Positions 16,427 to 24,639 are shown, counted from the stretch's first letter. The stretch: 64,000 nt of DNA from CAVPLM01 sp963713545 (GCA_963713545.1 CAVQME010000002.1:1-64000), one strand, 5' to 3'. Notes: generated from the sequence alone by a model not told the origin. Translations and numbers: made by a program.

Positions 16427-17956
16427 ATGCCTAGCTCCAAGAACTCCGTCCAGATAACCGACGTGGTGCTGCGCGACGCGCACCAGTCGCTGCTTGCCAC
16501 GCGCATGCGCGTGGAGGACATGCTGCCCATCGCCGAAAAGCTCAACCGAGCGGGCTACTGGTCGCTTGAGGTGTGGGGTGGGGCGACGTTCGATGCCATG
16601 ATGCGCTTTCTGTATGAGGATCCCTGGGAGCGAGTGCGGGTTTTGAAGGCCGCTCTTCCCGATACGAGGCTGCAGATGCTCCTGCGTGGCCAGAACGTGG
16701 TCGGTTATCGCAACTACGCCGACGACGTCGTGCGCGAGTTCGTCCGCCTGGCGGCGAAGGCCGGTATCGACGTGTTCCGCATATTCGATGCTCTCAACGA
16801 CGCCCGCAACATGCAGGTGGCCATGGAAGCAGTGAGAGAGAACGGCAAGTGGGTCGAGGCCACTATCAGCTATACCAAGAGTCCTGTGCACGAAGTGTCT
16901 ACGTTTCTTCGCTTTGCCGGCGAGGTGGCAGAGATGGGGGCGCAGAGCATCTGCATCAAAGATATGGCTGGGCTGCTGGACCCTGGGGAGGCCTACGAGT
17001 TGGTGAGTGCGCTCAAGTCGACCTACCCCGACATCCTCGTGCACATGCACTCCCACTACACGTCGGGAATGGCCTCCATGTCGTATCTGAAGGCGGTGGA
17101 GGCGGGCGCCGACATCCTTGACTGCGCCATCTCCTCCATGTCCATGGGCACGTCCCATCCTCCGACCGAGGCCATGGTCGCCGCTCTTGCCGGCACCGAA
17201 CGCGAGACGGCCATGGATATCGGTCTACTGAAGGAGATCTCGGAGTACTTCCGCGACGTGCGCAAGAAGTACGCCGCCTACGAAAGCGCCTTCACCGCGG
17301 TGGATCCGGCGGTGCTGCTCTGGCAGATCCCAGGCGGCATGATCTCCAATCTCTCGTCCCAACTCAAGGAGCAGGGGGCTCTCGACCGCATGGACGAAGT
17401 GATGGAAGAGGTGCCTCGGGTGCGCCGGGAGCTGGGCTATCCGCCTCTGGTGACGCCCACCTCGCAGATCGTGGGTACTCAGGCCACTCTGAACGTCCTC
17501 ATGGGCCGCTACAAGATGATCACCAAGGAGACCAAAGCCTATGTCCAGGGCTTCTATGGCAGGCCTCCCGGCCCGATAGACCCGGAGATCCAGAAGCTGT
17601 GCATCGGCGATGAGATTCCCATAACCACCCGGCCGGCGGATTCGCTCGAGCCCGAGCTCCCCCTGCGGAGGGCCGAGCTGGAACAGAAGGGCATCAGGTT
17701 CAGCGAGGAAGACCTCCTGTCTTATGCCTTGTTCCCCCAAGTCGCTCTTGAGTTCTTCGAGCGCCGCGATCGCACGGAACGGCCGCTACAGGAGGTCGCC
17801 TCCCTGGCGGTGGTGATAGCGGAGCTATTAGGGGCGAAAGAGGATAGAGAGGCGCAGGTGCGGGAAGCGGCCTGCCCTCCGGGTGCTGCTGCATCGGCCT
17901 GGGCGACGGCCGCGCGCCACGAGTATGCGCGCGCGCCGGGTGGAGCATGGGGGTAG
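16427..17956 (+). CDS. Pyruvate/oxaloacetate carboxyltransferase subunit (5S / PycB / OadA-like)
   Basis: 509 residues from ATG 16427, 17 bp after the 12S-like gene. It has the TIM-barrel carboxyltransferase signatures: TDVVLRDAHQSLLATRMR (metal-binding Asp17), LEVWGGATFDAMMRFL, QMLLRGQNVVGYRNY, CIKDMAGLL with the carboxylatable Lys178, and HMHSHYTSGMA (metal-binding His). It is very similar to the 5S subunit of methylmalonyl-CoA:pyruvate transcarboxylase. The family transfers carboxyl between carboxybiotin and pyruvate/oxaloacetate. The biotin domain is not fused but encoded by the next gene. The C-terminal about 50 residues are low-complexity and Ala-rich. Confidence 0.92.
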   Translation: MPSSKNSVQITDVVLRDAHQSLLATRMRVEDMLPIAEKLNRAGYWSLEVWGGATFDAMMRFLYEDPWERVRVLKAALPDTRLQMLLRGQNVVGYRNYADDVVREFVRLAAKAGIDVFRIFDALNDARNMQVAMEAVRENGKWVEATISYTKSPVHEVSTFLRFAGEVAEMGAQSICIKDMAGLLDPGEAYELVSALKSTYPDILVHMHSHYTSGMASMSYLKAVEAGADILDCAISSMSMGTSHPPTEAMVAALAGTERETAMDIGLLKEISEYFRDVRKKYAAYESAFTAVDPAVLLWQIPGGMISNLSSQLKEQGALDRMDEVMEEVPRVRRELGYPPLVTPTSQIVGTQATLNVLMGRYKMITKETKAYVQGFYGRPPGPIDPEIQKLCIGDEIPITTRPADSLEPELPLRRAELEQKGIRFSEEDLLSYALFPQVALEFFERRDRTERPLQEVASLAVVIAELLGAKEDREAQVREAACPPGAAASAWATAARHEYARAPGGAWG

Positions 17957-17960
17957 CGCG

Positions 17961-18545
17961 GTGAAGTTCAAGGTCAAAATAGACGGGGTGGACCACCAGA
18001 TAGTCTTCAGCCCGGACGGCGTGCTGTCCGTCGACGCCCATCGGTTCGATGTCAAAGTAAGCAGGACGTCCGGCGACCGGCGGGTGGTGCAGGTGGGGGA
18101 GAGATCCTATGAAGTGCGCGTCGCCGAGTCGGACGTCGAGTCCGGGGCGCACGTACTCGAACTTGCCGGCGAGCGCGTCCCGATCTCCGTGATGGACATC
18201 TCAACCGGTGGTATGGCCCCCGCCCGAGCTACCGCAATGTCGGTGATCGGGGGACGGGTGACGGCAGCGCCCGCTCCGGTCGGAGCGGGCGCGGCCAAGC
18301 CCGTGGAACCGGTGCAGGTTGCGGAGGACGCTGGTCAGGGTGTACTGGCTCCCATGCCGGGCAAGATCGTGAACGTCCTCGTCAAGGCCGGCGACAGTGT
18401 GGAGGCCGGAGACCCGGTCGTGATCCTTGAGGCGATGAAGATGGAGAACGAGCTCTGTGCCCCCGCGAAGGGTGTGGTCAAGTCGGTGACCGTCCACAAG
18501 GGCGACTCTGTCGACGGGGGGCGTTTGCTCGTTGCGATAGAGTGA
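17961..18545 (+). CDS. Biotin carboxyl carrier protein (1.3S-like)
   Basis: 194 residues from GTG 17961, five bases after the 5S-like stop. The N-terminal about 75 residues form a beta-rich docking domain, followed by an Ala/Pro linker (98-125). A C-terminal biotinyl domain contains APMPGKIVNVLVKAGDSVEAG and the biotinylation motif EAMKMEN with Lys160. With the two upstream genes it completes the 12S/5S/1.3S set of a transcarboxylase. No biotin carboxylase subunit is encoded here, which favours transcarboxylation or a decarboxylase over an ATP-driven carboxylase, unless the carboxylase is elsewhere. Confidence 0.93.
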   Translation: MKFKVKIDGVDHQIVFSPDGVLSVDAHRFDVKVSRTSGDRRVVQVGERSYEVRVAESDVESGAHVLELAGERVPISVMDISTGGMAPARATAMSVIGGRVTAAPAPVGAGAAKPVEPVQVAEDAGQGVLAPMPGKIVNVLVKAGDSVEAGDPVVILEAMKMENELCAPAKGVVKSVTVHKGDSVDGGRLLVAIE

Positions 18546-18571
18546 CGGCGCTGAGGACCTGAAACGAGTTG

Positions 18572-20218
18572 TTAGCGTGCGCCCTTGCGGGCCACCGCCG
18601 CTCTTTCTCTAAGGGTGGCGGCCTCCTGGGCGCGGCCTGTCTCCTCGTAGAGTGTCGCCAGGTTCTCCAGGTTGGTCAGAACGTCGGGGTGATCAGGGCC
18701 GAGGGCTTTCTCCCGGATTGCGATCGCACGCACGTGAAGCTCTTCAGCCTCCGCATTCTCGCCCCGCGCCCTGTGCAGCTCCGCGAGGCCGCTGAGTGTC
18801 AGGGCCACATCGGGGTGCTCGGTGCCCAGGGTCTTCTCAGCTATCGCAAACGCCCTCTCGTAGAGCGGCTCCGCCTCTTCGTAGCGGCCCTGGAGCCGAT
18901 AGAGCTCCGCCAGGTTGTCGAGACTGAGGGCAACGTCAGGGTGGTCCGGTCCGAGAGCCTTCTCCCCGATCGTGAGCGCTCGCCTATAGAGCGGCTCGGC
19001 CTCTTCGTAGCGTCCCTGAGCTCGGTACAGGTCTGCAAGGTTGTCGAGGCTGGTCGCGACGTGGGGATGTTCGGGGCCCAGCGTCTTCTCCCGTATCGCC
19101 AGAGCGCGCCGGTGAAGCGGTTCGGCCTCTGAGTAGCGCCCCTGGGCGTCGTAAAGCACCGCGAGGTTGCCCAAGCTGGTGGCGACGTCTGGATGTTCGG
19201 CCCCGAGGGCCTTCTCCCAGATGGCGAGGGCACGCTCGTGAAGCGGCTCAGCCTGGGCATACCGACCCTGCACGCTGTAGAGGACGGCGAGGCCGTTAAG
19301 GCTCAGCGCGAGATCGGGATGATCTGGATCCAGGGCTTTGTCTGCGATGGAGAGGGCCCGCCTGAAGAGTGGCTCGGCTTCCGCGTAGAGACCCTCGGCG
19401 AAATATAGGCTCGCCAGATTGTTCAGGCTCTTCGCCACCTCGGGATGGTCAGGACCAAGCCCTCGTTCGCGAATGGAAACCGCTCGCTTGTAGAGGGGCT
19501 CGGCCTCAGCGTAGCGGCCCTGGGCCCTGTAGAGGTCAGCGAGCCCGTCCAGATCCGGCAGGGCGTCAGCGGTGTCGGGTCCGAGGGTTGTGTCCAGGAT
19601 CATCAGAGCCCGCAAGTACAAAGGTTCGGCCTCAGAGGCCTTGCCCTGGCTGTCATAGAGTTGGCCAAGGTTGGTCAGACTCGCCGCGACGCGGGGGTGT
19701 ACGGGACCGAGGGCCTTCTCCCGAATGGCCAGCGCCCGCTTGTGCGAAGCCTCAGCCTCTTGATACCGGCTGCGGCTCTGATAGACGGCGGCGAGGCTCT
19801 CGATGACGAGGGCAACGTCCAGATGGTCCGGGCCGAGAGCCTTCTCCCAGATGGCCAAAACGCGCTCGTAGAGCGCCTCCGCAGCCTCGTCGTCATCCTG
19901 CGAGCGATGCGACTCGGCGAGGCTTTCAAGCAGGACTGCAAGGTCCGGGTGATCGGGGCCCAGAACGCGCTCGCGGATGACGGCGGCCCGCTCGTAGCAT
20001 GCCTGCGCCCCCTGATAGTCACCCTTGGCGGTCAGCAGCAGGCCAAGATCGACCAGGCTGGACGCGACGTCGGCATGCTCGGGTCCCAGGGCCTGCTCCG
20101 CCGCATCCAGTGCCTCCTGAGCAGCCCCCAAAGCTCCGTCGAGGTCTCCTCGCTCGTACAATGAAGAGGCCTCACTTCTGAGGCTCCTCCAATCGATGCT
20201 CTGCGCGGGTATGTCCAC
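18572..20218 (-). CDS. TPR-repeat protein, kinesin-light-chain type, 12 repeats
   Basis: 548 residues made almost entirely of 42-residue tetratricopeptide repeats of the KLC/TPR_12 type. Consensus: AEPLYRRALAIREKALGPDH followed by PDVATSLNNLAxLYxxQGRY. Twelve copies of the LGPxHpdv corner can be counted. There is no signal peptide, TM segment, NB-ARC domain or enzymatic domain, so it is a pure cytoplasmic scaffold. The start is GTG 20218. It converges with the transcarboxylase operon, leaving 26 bp between stops. The 126-bp DNA periodicity is protein-coding, not a CRISPR. Such repeat arrays change copy number easily by recombination. Confidence 0.9.
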   Translation of the reverse strand: MDIPAQSIDWRSLRSEASSLYERGDLDGALGAAQEALDAAEQALGPEHADVASSLVDLGLLLTAKGDYQGAQACYERAAVIRERVLGPDHPDLAVLLESLAESHRSQDDDEAAEALYERVLAIWEKALGPDHLDVALVIESLAAVYQSRSRYQEAEASHKRALAIREKALGPVHPRVAASLTNLGQLYDSQGKASEAEPLYLRALMILDTTLGPDTADALPDLDGLADLYRAQGRYAEAEPLYKRAVSIRERGLGPDHPEVAKSLNNLASLYFAEGLYAEAEPLFRRALSIADKALDPDHPDLALSLNGLAVLYSVQGRYAQAEPLHERALAIWEKALGAEHPDVATSLGNLAVLYDAQGRYSEAEPLHRRALAIREKTLGPEHPHVATSLDNLADLYRAQGRYEEAEPLYRRALTIGEKALGPDHPDVALSLDNLAELYRLQGRYEEAEPLYERAFAIAEKTLGTEHPDVALTLSGLAELHRARGENAEAEELHVRAIAIREKALGPDHPDVLTNLENLATLYEETGRAQEAATLRERAAVARKGAR

Positions 20219-20281
20219 TATGCCTCGATGTCCCGTCGGATGATTCTAGTGCCCACGCGTTCCTGCCGTGTAAGAGGGAAC

Positions 20282-20308
20282 TCTATAGTCTGAGCCACGG
20301 GCCGTCAA
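20282..20308 (-). promoter_or_regulatory. Putative promoter of the TPR gene
   Basis: On the minus strand TTGACG (20303-20308) and TATAGA (20282-20287) are 15 bp apart, about 65 bp upstream of GTG 20218. It is divergent from the promoter at 20325. Confidence 0.4.
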
Positions 20309-20324
20309 CCGCGGGAAGCGCGAG

Positions 20325-20354
20325 TTGACTGTCTTTGGCGGCGTAAGGAACAAT
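20325..20354 (+). promoter_or_regulatory. Putative promoter of the cytochrome-b5-domain lipoprotein operon
   Basis: TTGACT (20325-20330) and AACAAT (20349-20354) with 18-bp spacing, about 67 bp before ATG 20422. Confidence 0.4.
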
Positions 20355-20421
20355 GTGGGTGGGAAGGACGAACGCGACCTAACACCAGCCGAGGTCTCGG
20401 CATCGGGCGGGGAGGGCGAGC

Positions 20422-20856
20422 ATGAGAAGGATATACACGGCGACGAGTGTGCTGGTGCTGTGCGCGGTTTTGATCCTGGGAGCGATCGTGGGATGTGGCG
20501 AGGGCGGACCGGACGCAGCGGCCACCACAGGCCTGACGTCGGCATCGAGCACTTCGACCACGACGTCGACCGGCGGAGGGAATGTTCCGACCACCGCACC
20601 CGCGGCAGGTGAGAAGACGTTCACTCTGGCCGACCTGGCTCAGTTCGACGGCACGGATGGTCGACCGGCATACATCGCCGTTGACGGGGTGGTCTATGAC
20701 GTCTCGGGCAGCGCCAGATGGCCCGAAGGCCGGCACACTTCCTGTAATCTCGCCGCGATGGCGGGTAAAGACCTCTCAACCGAGATCGACCAGGCCCCGC
20801 CCAGCATGCGCAAGCTTCTTGAGAGACTGGCCGTTGTGGGGGCGCTGGTACCGTGA
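20422..20856 (+). CDS. Lipoprotein with cytochrome-b5-like heme/steroid-binding domain
   Basis: 144 residues. Signal peptide with lipobox AIVGC, then a Thr/Ser linker, then a MAPR-like cytochrome-b5 domain: FTLADLAQFDGTDGRPAYIA, DGVVYDVSGSARWPEGRH and AGKDLSTEI. The family binds heme; the first axial His position (EGRH) is present. The second, usually in an aPHg motif, reads APPSM, so b-type heme ligation may be altered or lost. Extracytoplasmic and lipid-anchored. The stop overlaps the GTG of the membrane ferric-reductase-like gene, so the two probably form an electron-transfer pair. Confidence 0.85.
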   Translation: MRRIYTATSVLVLCAVLILGAIVGCGEGGPDAAATTGLTSASSTSTTTSTGGGNVPTTAPAAGEKTFTLADLAQFDGTDGRPAYIAVDGVVYDVSGSARWPEGRHTSCNLAAMAGKDLSTEIDQAPPSMRKLLERLAVVGALVP

Positions 20857-21470
20857 AGAAACCGTTCGCAGGGCCCACTCGGACCCTGCTGCAGGTACTC
20901 CTGACAGGCATAGGTGTAGGACTTCTGGCGGTTCCCCCTGTGGTGTTGGTCGTCTCGGGCGCCGCTTCCTCCGACTCGCTGTGGACAGGGCTGCGCCTGG
21001 TCGCCCTGGAGGCGTTCACGCTCGTCTTCATCGACATGGTCGTGGGAGCGTTTCGGCCCCTCATCGTGCGGGTCTTCAAGGGGCGGACCGTACAGCGAGC
21101 GCACGTTGTCGTGGCATTGCTTGGCTTCGCCCTCGGCCTTGCGCATGGGATCATGGCCTTTGTGTTCGGGATATCGGGCTACAAGACCGTCGCGGTGTGG
21201 GTGGGGCCCACTGTTCTGGTGGTGCTCGCGGCGGTGATCGTGACGGCCCTTACCCGGAAGCGTCTCAGACGCTCGTGGCGCTGGATCCACCGCCTCAACT
21301 ATCTGATCTTCGCGGCAGTGCTGGTGCATGGGCTGACACTGGGCTATGACCTGAGGAACGATGTCTTCCTCAAGGTCTGGTTCGCTCTCTACGCAGCCGT
21401 CGTAGTCGTGGGTTTTGTCTACCGGGCGATCTCCCTCTTGAGCAGGGTCCCCAGGCAGCCTGGTTCCTGA
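20853..21470 (+). CDS. Ferric-reductase-like transmembrane heme protein
   Basis: 205 residues, GTG start overlapping the previous stop (GTGA). Six hydrophobic segments can be seen. Two helices carry paired histidines: H84 and H98 in the helix HVVVALLGFALGLAH, and H146 and H159 in RWIHRLNYLIFAAVLVHG. A 13-14 residue His spacing in two helices is the bis-heme arrangement of ferric reductase/NOX/MsrQ-like membrane domains. There is no FAD/NAD(P)H domain, so it would pass electrons from quinol or another donor across the membrane, perhaps to the lipoprotein encoded just upstream. Confidence 0.8.
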   Translation: MKKPFAGPTRTLLQVLLTGIGVGLLAVPPVVLVVSGAASSDSLWTGLRLVALEAFTLVFIDMVVGAFRPLIVRVFKGRTVQRAHVVVALLGFALGLAHGIMAFVFGISGYKTVAVWVGPTVLVVLAAVIVTALTRKRLRRSWRWIHRLNYLIFAAVLVHGLTLGYDLRNDVFLKVWFALYAAVVVVGFVYRAISLLSRVPRQPGS

Positions 21471-21507
21471 TCTTCCGGCAGGACGCTTTCCAACGTGTCC
21501 CACAGAG

Positions 21508-21547
21508 CGTAAAGCAGGGATTGCTTTACGTATGGCGAACGTATATT
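21508..21547 (+). promoter_or_regulatory. Operator and promoter of the MazEF-type pair
   Basis: A perfect 9-bp inverted repeat, CGTAAAGCA (21508-21516), GGGAT, TGCTTTACG (21522-21530), is followed by a second one, TACGT-N7-ACGTA (21527-21543). These overlap TTGCTT (21521-21526) and TATATT (21542-21547), a plausible promoter with 15-bp spacing. Toxin-antitoxin operons are normally autorepressed at such palindromes. Confidence 0.55.
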
Positions 21548-21617
21548 CCTATGGCGGTCGGCTCCAAAAGGGGCCGCGGAGCCTTATCGGAGAGAACCTG
21601 CAGAGAAGAGGTCAGCC

Positions 21618-21866
21618 ATGGAGGAAGAACCAAGAGGCACCAAGCCTTTCAACATCCGCATGCCGACCTGGGCGATCGAGTACATAGACCTTCGCTCCAG
21701 AGAACGAGGAGTGACCAAGACGGATATCGTGGTCGAGGCGTTGTGGCGGTTGCGCACCGAGGACGTGCGTCGGCTCATGCGCGCCGGGTACGAGGAGATG
21801 CGGGAGACGGATCGCCGCCTCGCCGAGGAGGTGATCGTCGCCTCCGCCAGCGGCCTGGACCGATGA
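21618..21866 (+). CDS. MazE-like antitoxin, ribbon-helix-helix type
   Basis: 82 residues with SD GAAGAGG. The short basic strand FNIRMPTWAIEYIDLRS followed by two helices (RGVTKTDIVVEALWRLR) is a ribbon-helix-helix DNA-binding domain. The charged C-terminus (MRETDRRLAEEVIVAS) would wrap the toxin. The stop overlaps the toxin ATG (ATGA), as is usual for antitoxin-toxin pairs. It likely represses its own promoter at the palindromes about 70-110 bp upstream. Confidence 0.8.
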   Translation: MEEEPRGTKPFNIRMPTWAIEYIDLRSRERGVTKTDIVVEALWRLRTEDVRRLMRAGYEEMRETDRRLAEEVIVASASGLDR

Positions 21867-22252
21867 CGGTCGAGGGCGAGATCAAGCGGGGTTTCATTTA
21901 CGTGTTGGAGATCGGTCCCGATGGGACTCCTCAGCTAGAGGGTCGGAGCAAGAAGCGGCCGGTGCTGGTGGTGCAGAACGACTGGGGCAACGCCTACGCC
22001 GATACCACGATCGTGGTGCCGCTGAGTTCGGGGATGCCATCGCGCTCGTATCCGTTTCATGTGGAACTCCCGGCGGAGATCTTGGGGAAGCCCGGCATCA
22101 TCATGTGCGAGCAGATCTGGACGGTGAGTACTCGGCGGGTCGATCGGCAGGGTCTGGGCGAGTGCCCTTCGTGGCTCATGGATCAGGTTGATGAGGCTCT
22201 GCGCCACTCGTTGGGCCTCTCTGCGGAGACCGGGCAGCGCTATCTGTCCTAG
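21863..22252 (+). CDS. MazF/PemK-type endoribonuclease toxin
   Basis: 129 residues from ATG 21863. KRGFIYVLE, KKRPVLVVQND, TTIVVPLSS, YPFHVEL and PGIIMCEQIWTVSTRRV follow the MazF/PemK beta-barrel in order. The RPVLVVQND and ...IWTVSTRR strands carry the catalytic Arg and Ser/Thr of mRNA interferases. Translationally coupled to the antitoxin. The 3' end overlaps the convergent cation efflux gene by four bases. Confidence 0.88.
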   Translation: MTVEGEIKRGFIYVLEIGPDGTPQLEGRSKKRPVLVVQNDWGNAYADTTIVVPLSSGMPSRSYPFHVELPAEILGKPGIIMCEQIWTVSTRRVDRQGLGECPSWLMDQVDEALRHSLGLSAETGQRYLS

Positions 22253-23160
22253 GGTCCCGAAGGCTTCTCCACCTCGATGAAGATGCGGTCGACCTCGGGG
22301 AACGGGCCGGCGATGCCTTCCTCGATGCGATGTATGGCGGCGTGGATCTCTTCCACCGTTATCCCGGGGACGAAGCACACCTCGATATTGAGGAGGACGT
22401 TCTCGGGCCCCAGGTGCAGGGTCAGCACCGAGCCGAGGTCTCTCACCGCCGGGTCCGCCAGCGCTATCTCGCGGATCGCCGCGACCAGAGCGGGGTCGGC
22501 TGCTTCGCCCACCATCAGGCTCCGGCTCTCGTACGCAAGCCAACTGGCCGTGCAGACCAGGATGGCACCGATGACCACCGAGGCGACCCCGTCGATGACC
22601 GGTTCCTCCAACTGGTGGCTGAGGAAGACGCCAAAGAAGGCGACCACGAGACCGAGAAGCGCCGCCGTATCTTCGAAGAGGACCGTGAACAGGCTGGGAT
22701 CCTTGCCGTGATGGATCGCCGTCAGGACCCGCTTTGTACCCTTGGCTCTGCCGAACACCCTCCACGCCACCGAGAATGAGAGCAGCTCGAACACCATAGC
22801 CAGTCCGAGCACGATGTAGTTGATGGTAGGGTTCTCGAGTGGCGAAGGATCCAGGATGTGAACGATACCCTCGTAGATCGACATGCCACCGCCGATGCCG
22901 AAGATGCTCACGGCGACTATGAGGCTCCAGAAGTAGACCTCCATGCCGTGGCCGAACGGGTGGTTGGTGTCGGCGGGCCGCGCCCCCCGGCGAAGACCGT
23001 GGAAGAGCAGCACGCCGTTCCCGGTGTCGACCAGGGAGTGGATGCCTTCGGAGATCATGGCCGAGCTTCCGGTGAGGGCGGCGGCCACGAACTTGATGGC
23101 GGCGATGGCCGCGTTCCCGGCGATCGCTGCGACCACGGCTTTCTTCGACTCAGCAGCCAT
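22249..23160 (-). CDS. Cation diffusion facilitator family transporter
   Basis: 303 residues from ATG 23160 (GTG 23169 would add three residues). CDF hallmarks are SSAMISEGIHSLVDTGN with the HxxxD metal site in TM2, HPFGHGMEVYFWSL at TM3, and FEDTAALLGL in TM5. A C-terminal cytoplasmic domain (ADPAVRDLGSVLTLHLGP and VEEIHAAIHRIEE) follows. It exports Zn2+/Fe2+/Mn2+ or similar in exchange for H+. A TACAGT element at 23168-23173 on the minus strand ends only 7 nt before the ATG and there is no SD, so the mRNA may be leaderless. Confidence 0.92.
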   Translation of the reverse strand: MAAESKKAVVAAIAGNAAIAAIKFVAAALTGSSAMISEGIHSLVDTGNGVLLFHGLRRGARPADTNHPFGHGMEVYFWSLIVAVSIFGIGGGMSIYEGIVHILDPSPLENPTINYIVLGLAMVFELLSFSVAWRVFGRAKGTKRVLTAIHHGKDPSLFTVLFEDTAALLGLVVAFFGVFLSHQLEEPVIDGVASVVIGAILVCTASWLAYESRSLMVGEAADPALVAAIREIALADPAVRDLGSVLTLHLGPENVLLNIEVCFVPGITVEEIHAAIHRIEEGIAGPFPEVDRIFIEVEKPSGP

Positions 23161-23286
23161 GACATTCACTGTACACGGCTGCAGGCAGGCGGGGTAGCCG
23201 GGGCGTTAGGCGGCAACTTCCTGAAGAAGGTCGCCGCACCAGTGAGGGAGGCGTCTTCGCGTCCGCGACGCGCCGCTGTGGAGCGC

Positions 23287-23292
23287 TTGACA
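23287..23292 (+). promoter_or_regulatory. -35-like TTGACA upstream of the amino-sugar operon
   Basis: A perfect TTGACA lies 100 bp before the start at 23392. The matching -10 (around 23310) is poor. The 231-bp gap 23161-23391 is otherwise a divergent intergenic region with no further gene seen. Confidence 0.25.
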
Positions 23293-23391
23293 ACAGGTGT
23301 CTACTGCGCGACTCTTGCGCGAGTTTTTTGACGCGCTGGTATCGAGGGACACATGGGGCCTAGCAATGGAAACGGCCGCGAGGAGATTTTG

Positions 23392-24609
23392 ATGGAGCAG
23401 CGACCCCGAGGCTACGACAAAGTCGTCGGCTTGCTGGAAAGAGGGGCGACCATTCCCAACCCATTTAGCCTAGACATCGGTGACGAGGTCGACGTCAGCC
23501 GAATCGCCGGGGAGGCGGTCACTCTGTACCCTGGATGCCGGATCTACGGTGCGAAGACGGTCATCTCACCAGGATGCAGTCTCGGTGCGGAGGGTCCGGC
23601 GACGCTCGACGATTGCAGGCTGGGGCCCAAGGTAGAGCTCAAAGGGGGCTATTTCAAGCAGGCGGTCTTCCTGGAAAAGGCGAGCATGGGGCTAGGAGCT
23701 CAGGTGAGGGAGGGTTGTCTGCTCGAGGAGGAGGCCAATGGGGCTCACTGCGTAGGGCTCAAGCAGACGATCCTTCTCCCGTTCGTTACCCTGGGGAGCC
23801 TTATCAACTTCTGCGATTGCCTGATGGCCGGCGGCACCAGTCGGAAGGACCACAGCGAGGTGGGGAGTTCCTACATCCACTTCAACTACACCCCCGACGG
23901 TGACAAGACCACCGCCTCTTTGTTCGGAGACGTGCCGCGCGGGGTCATGCTCGACCAACCCCCGATCTTTCTGGGCGGTCAGGGCGGGGCGGTCGGTCCC
24001 GTGCGAGTGGGGTACGGCACTGTAGTGGCTGCGGGCTCGGTCCTTCTTCATGACGTGCCCGAAGACGGGAAGCTGGTGGCCGCCGTTCCGCCCCCCGGCT
24101 TCCAGCGAGACCACCGGCCCCATACCTACAAGAATCTGACCCGAGTGGTGCGTAACAACGTGATCTATCTCGCCAACCTGGTGGCGCTTGAGGAGTGGTA
24201 CAAGAAGGTCCGAGAGCCGTTCTTCGCGAGGCAAGACATGGGACCCCTTGTCTACGAGGGGGCGCTGGAGATGCTCGCTCTGGCCAAGGAGGAGCGTGCC
24301 AAGCGGCTGGCGGCGATGGCCAGCAAGGTGCCCGACTCCACGGTCCCGGGGCGGGAATTCAGGGAGCGGGTCGGCGAGGTCTGCGCCGTGTTCGATGGGG
24401 AGTTCACTGTTTCGGACGGAGCGGAGTTCTTTGAGGCGTTCGATCCGGCGACCAGGGCTGCGACGACCGGCTATATCGAGGCTGTGCAAGGCTTTACGCC
24501 GGGATTACGGGCGCTAGGGGTAGAGTGGCTCCAACAGATCGTCGATGGGCTCTGCGGGGAGGCAGATGCGCTTCTGCAGTCAATGGACCTGTTCGAAAGC
24601 AAGCACTAA
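23392..24609 (+). CDS. Left-handed beta-helix protein, GlmU C-domain-like
   Basis: 405 residues from ATG 23392, chosen because AGGAG lies at 23381-23385; ATG 23353 is an alternative. The central region is built of hexapeptide-type turns (TVISPGCSLGAEG, ATLDDCRLGPKVEL, VGYGTVVAAGSVLLHDV). It contains HFNYTPDGDKTT, comparable to the CNYDGANK acetyl-CoA/GlcN-1-P region of GlmU. The nucleotidyltransferase half of GlmU is absent; a helical C-terminal about 150 residues replaces it. Placed directly before glmM, it may perform the N-acetyl- or uridylyl-transfer step of UDP-GlcNAc synthesis. Exact reaction not established. Confidence 0.65.
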   Translation: MEQRPRGYDKVVGLLERGATIPNPFSLDIGDEVDVSRIAGEAVTLYPGCRIYGAKTVISPGCSLGAEGPATLDDCRLGPKVELKGGYFKQAVFLEKASMGLGAQVREGCLLEEEANGAHCVGLKQTILLPFVTLGSLINFCDCLMAGGTSRKDHSEVGSSYIHFNYTPDGDKTTASLFGDVPRGVMLDQPPIFLGGQGGAVGPVRVGYGTVVAAGSVLLHDVPEDGKLVAAVPPPGFQRDHRPHTYKNLTRVVRNNVIYLANLVALEEWYKKVREPFFARQDMGPLVYEGALEMLALAKEERAKRLAAMASKVPDSTVPGREFRERVGEVCAVFDGEFTVSDGAEFFEAFDPATRAATTGYIEAVQGFTPGLRALGVEWLQQIVDGLCGEADALLQSMDLFESKH

Positions 24610-24639
24610 CGCAAGATCCTTTGCGGGGAGGAGCAACAC

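Noticed and set aside
18572..20218. 126-bp periodic DNA repeats
   Set aside because: The period equals three times the 42-residue TPR unit and the repeats are coding; there are no CRISPR-like short repeats with unique spacers.
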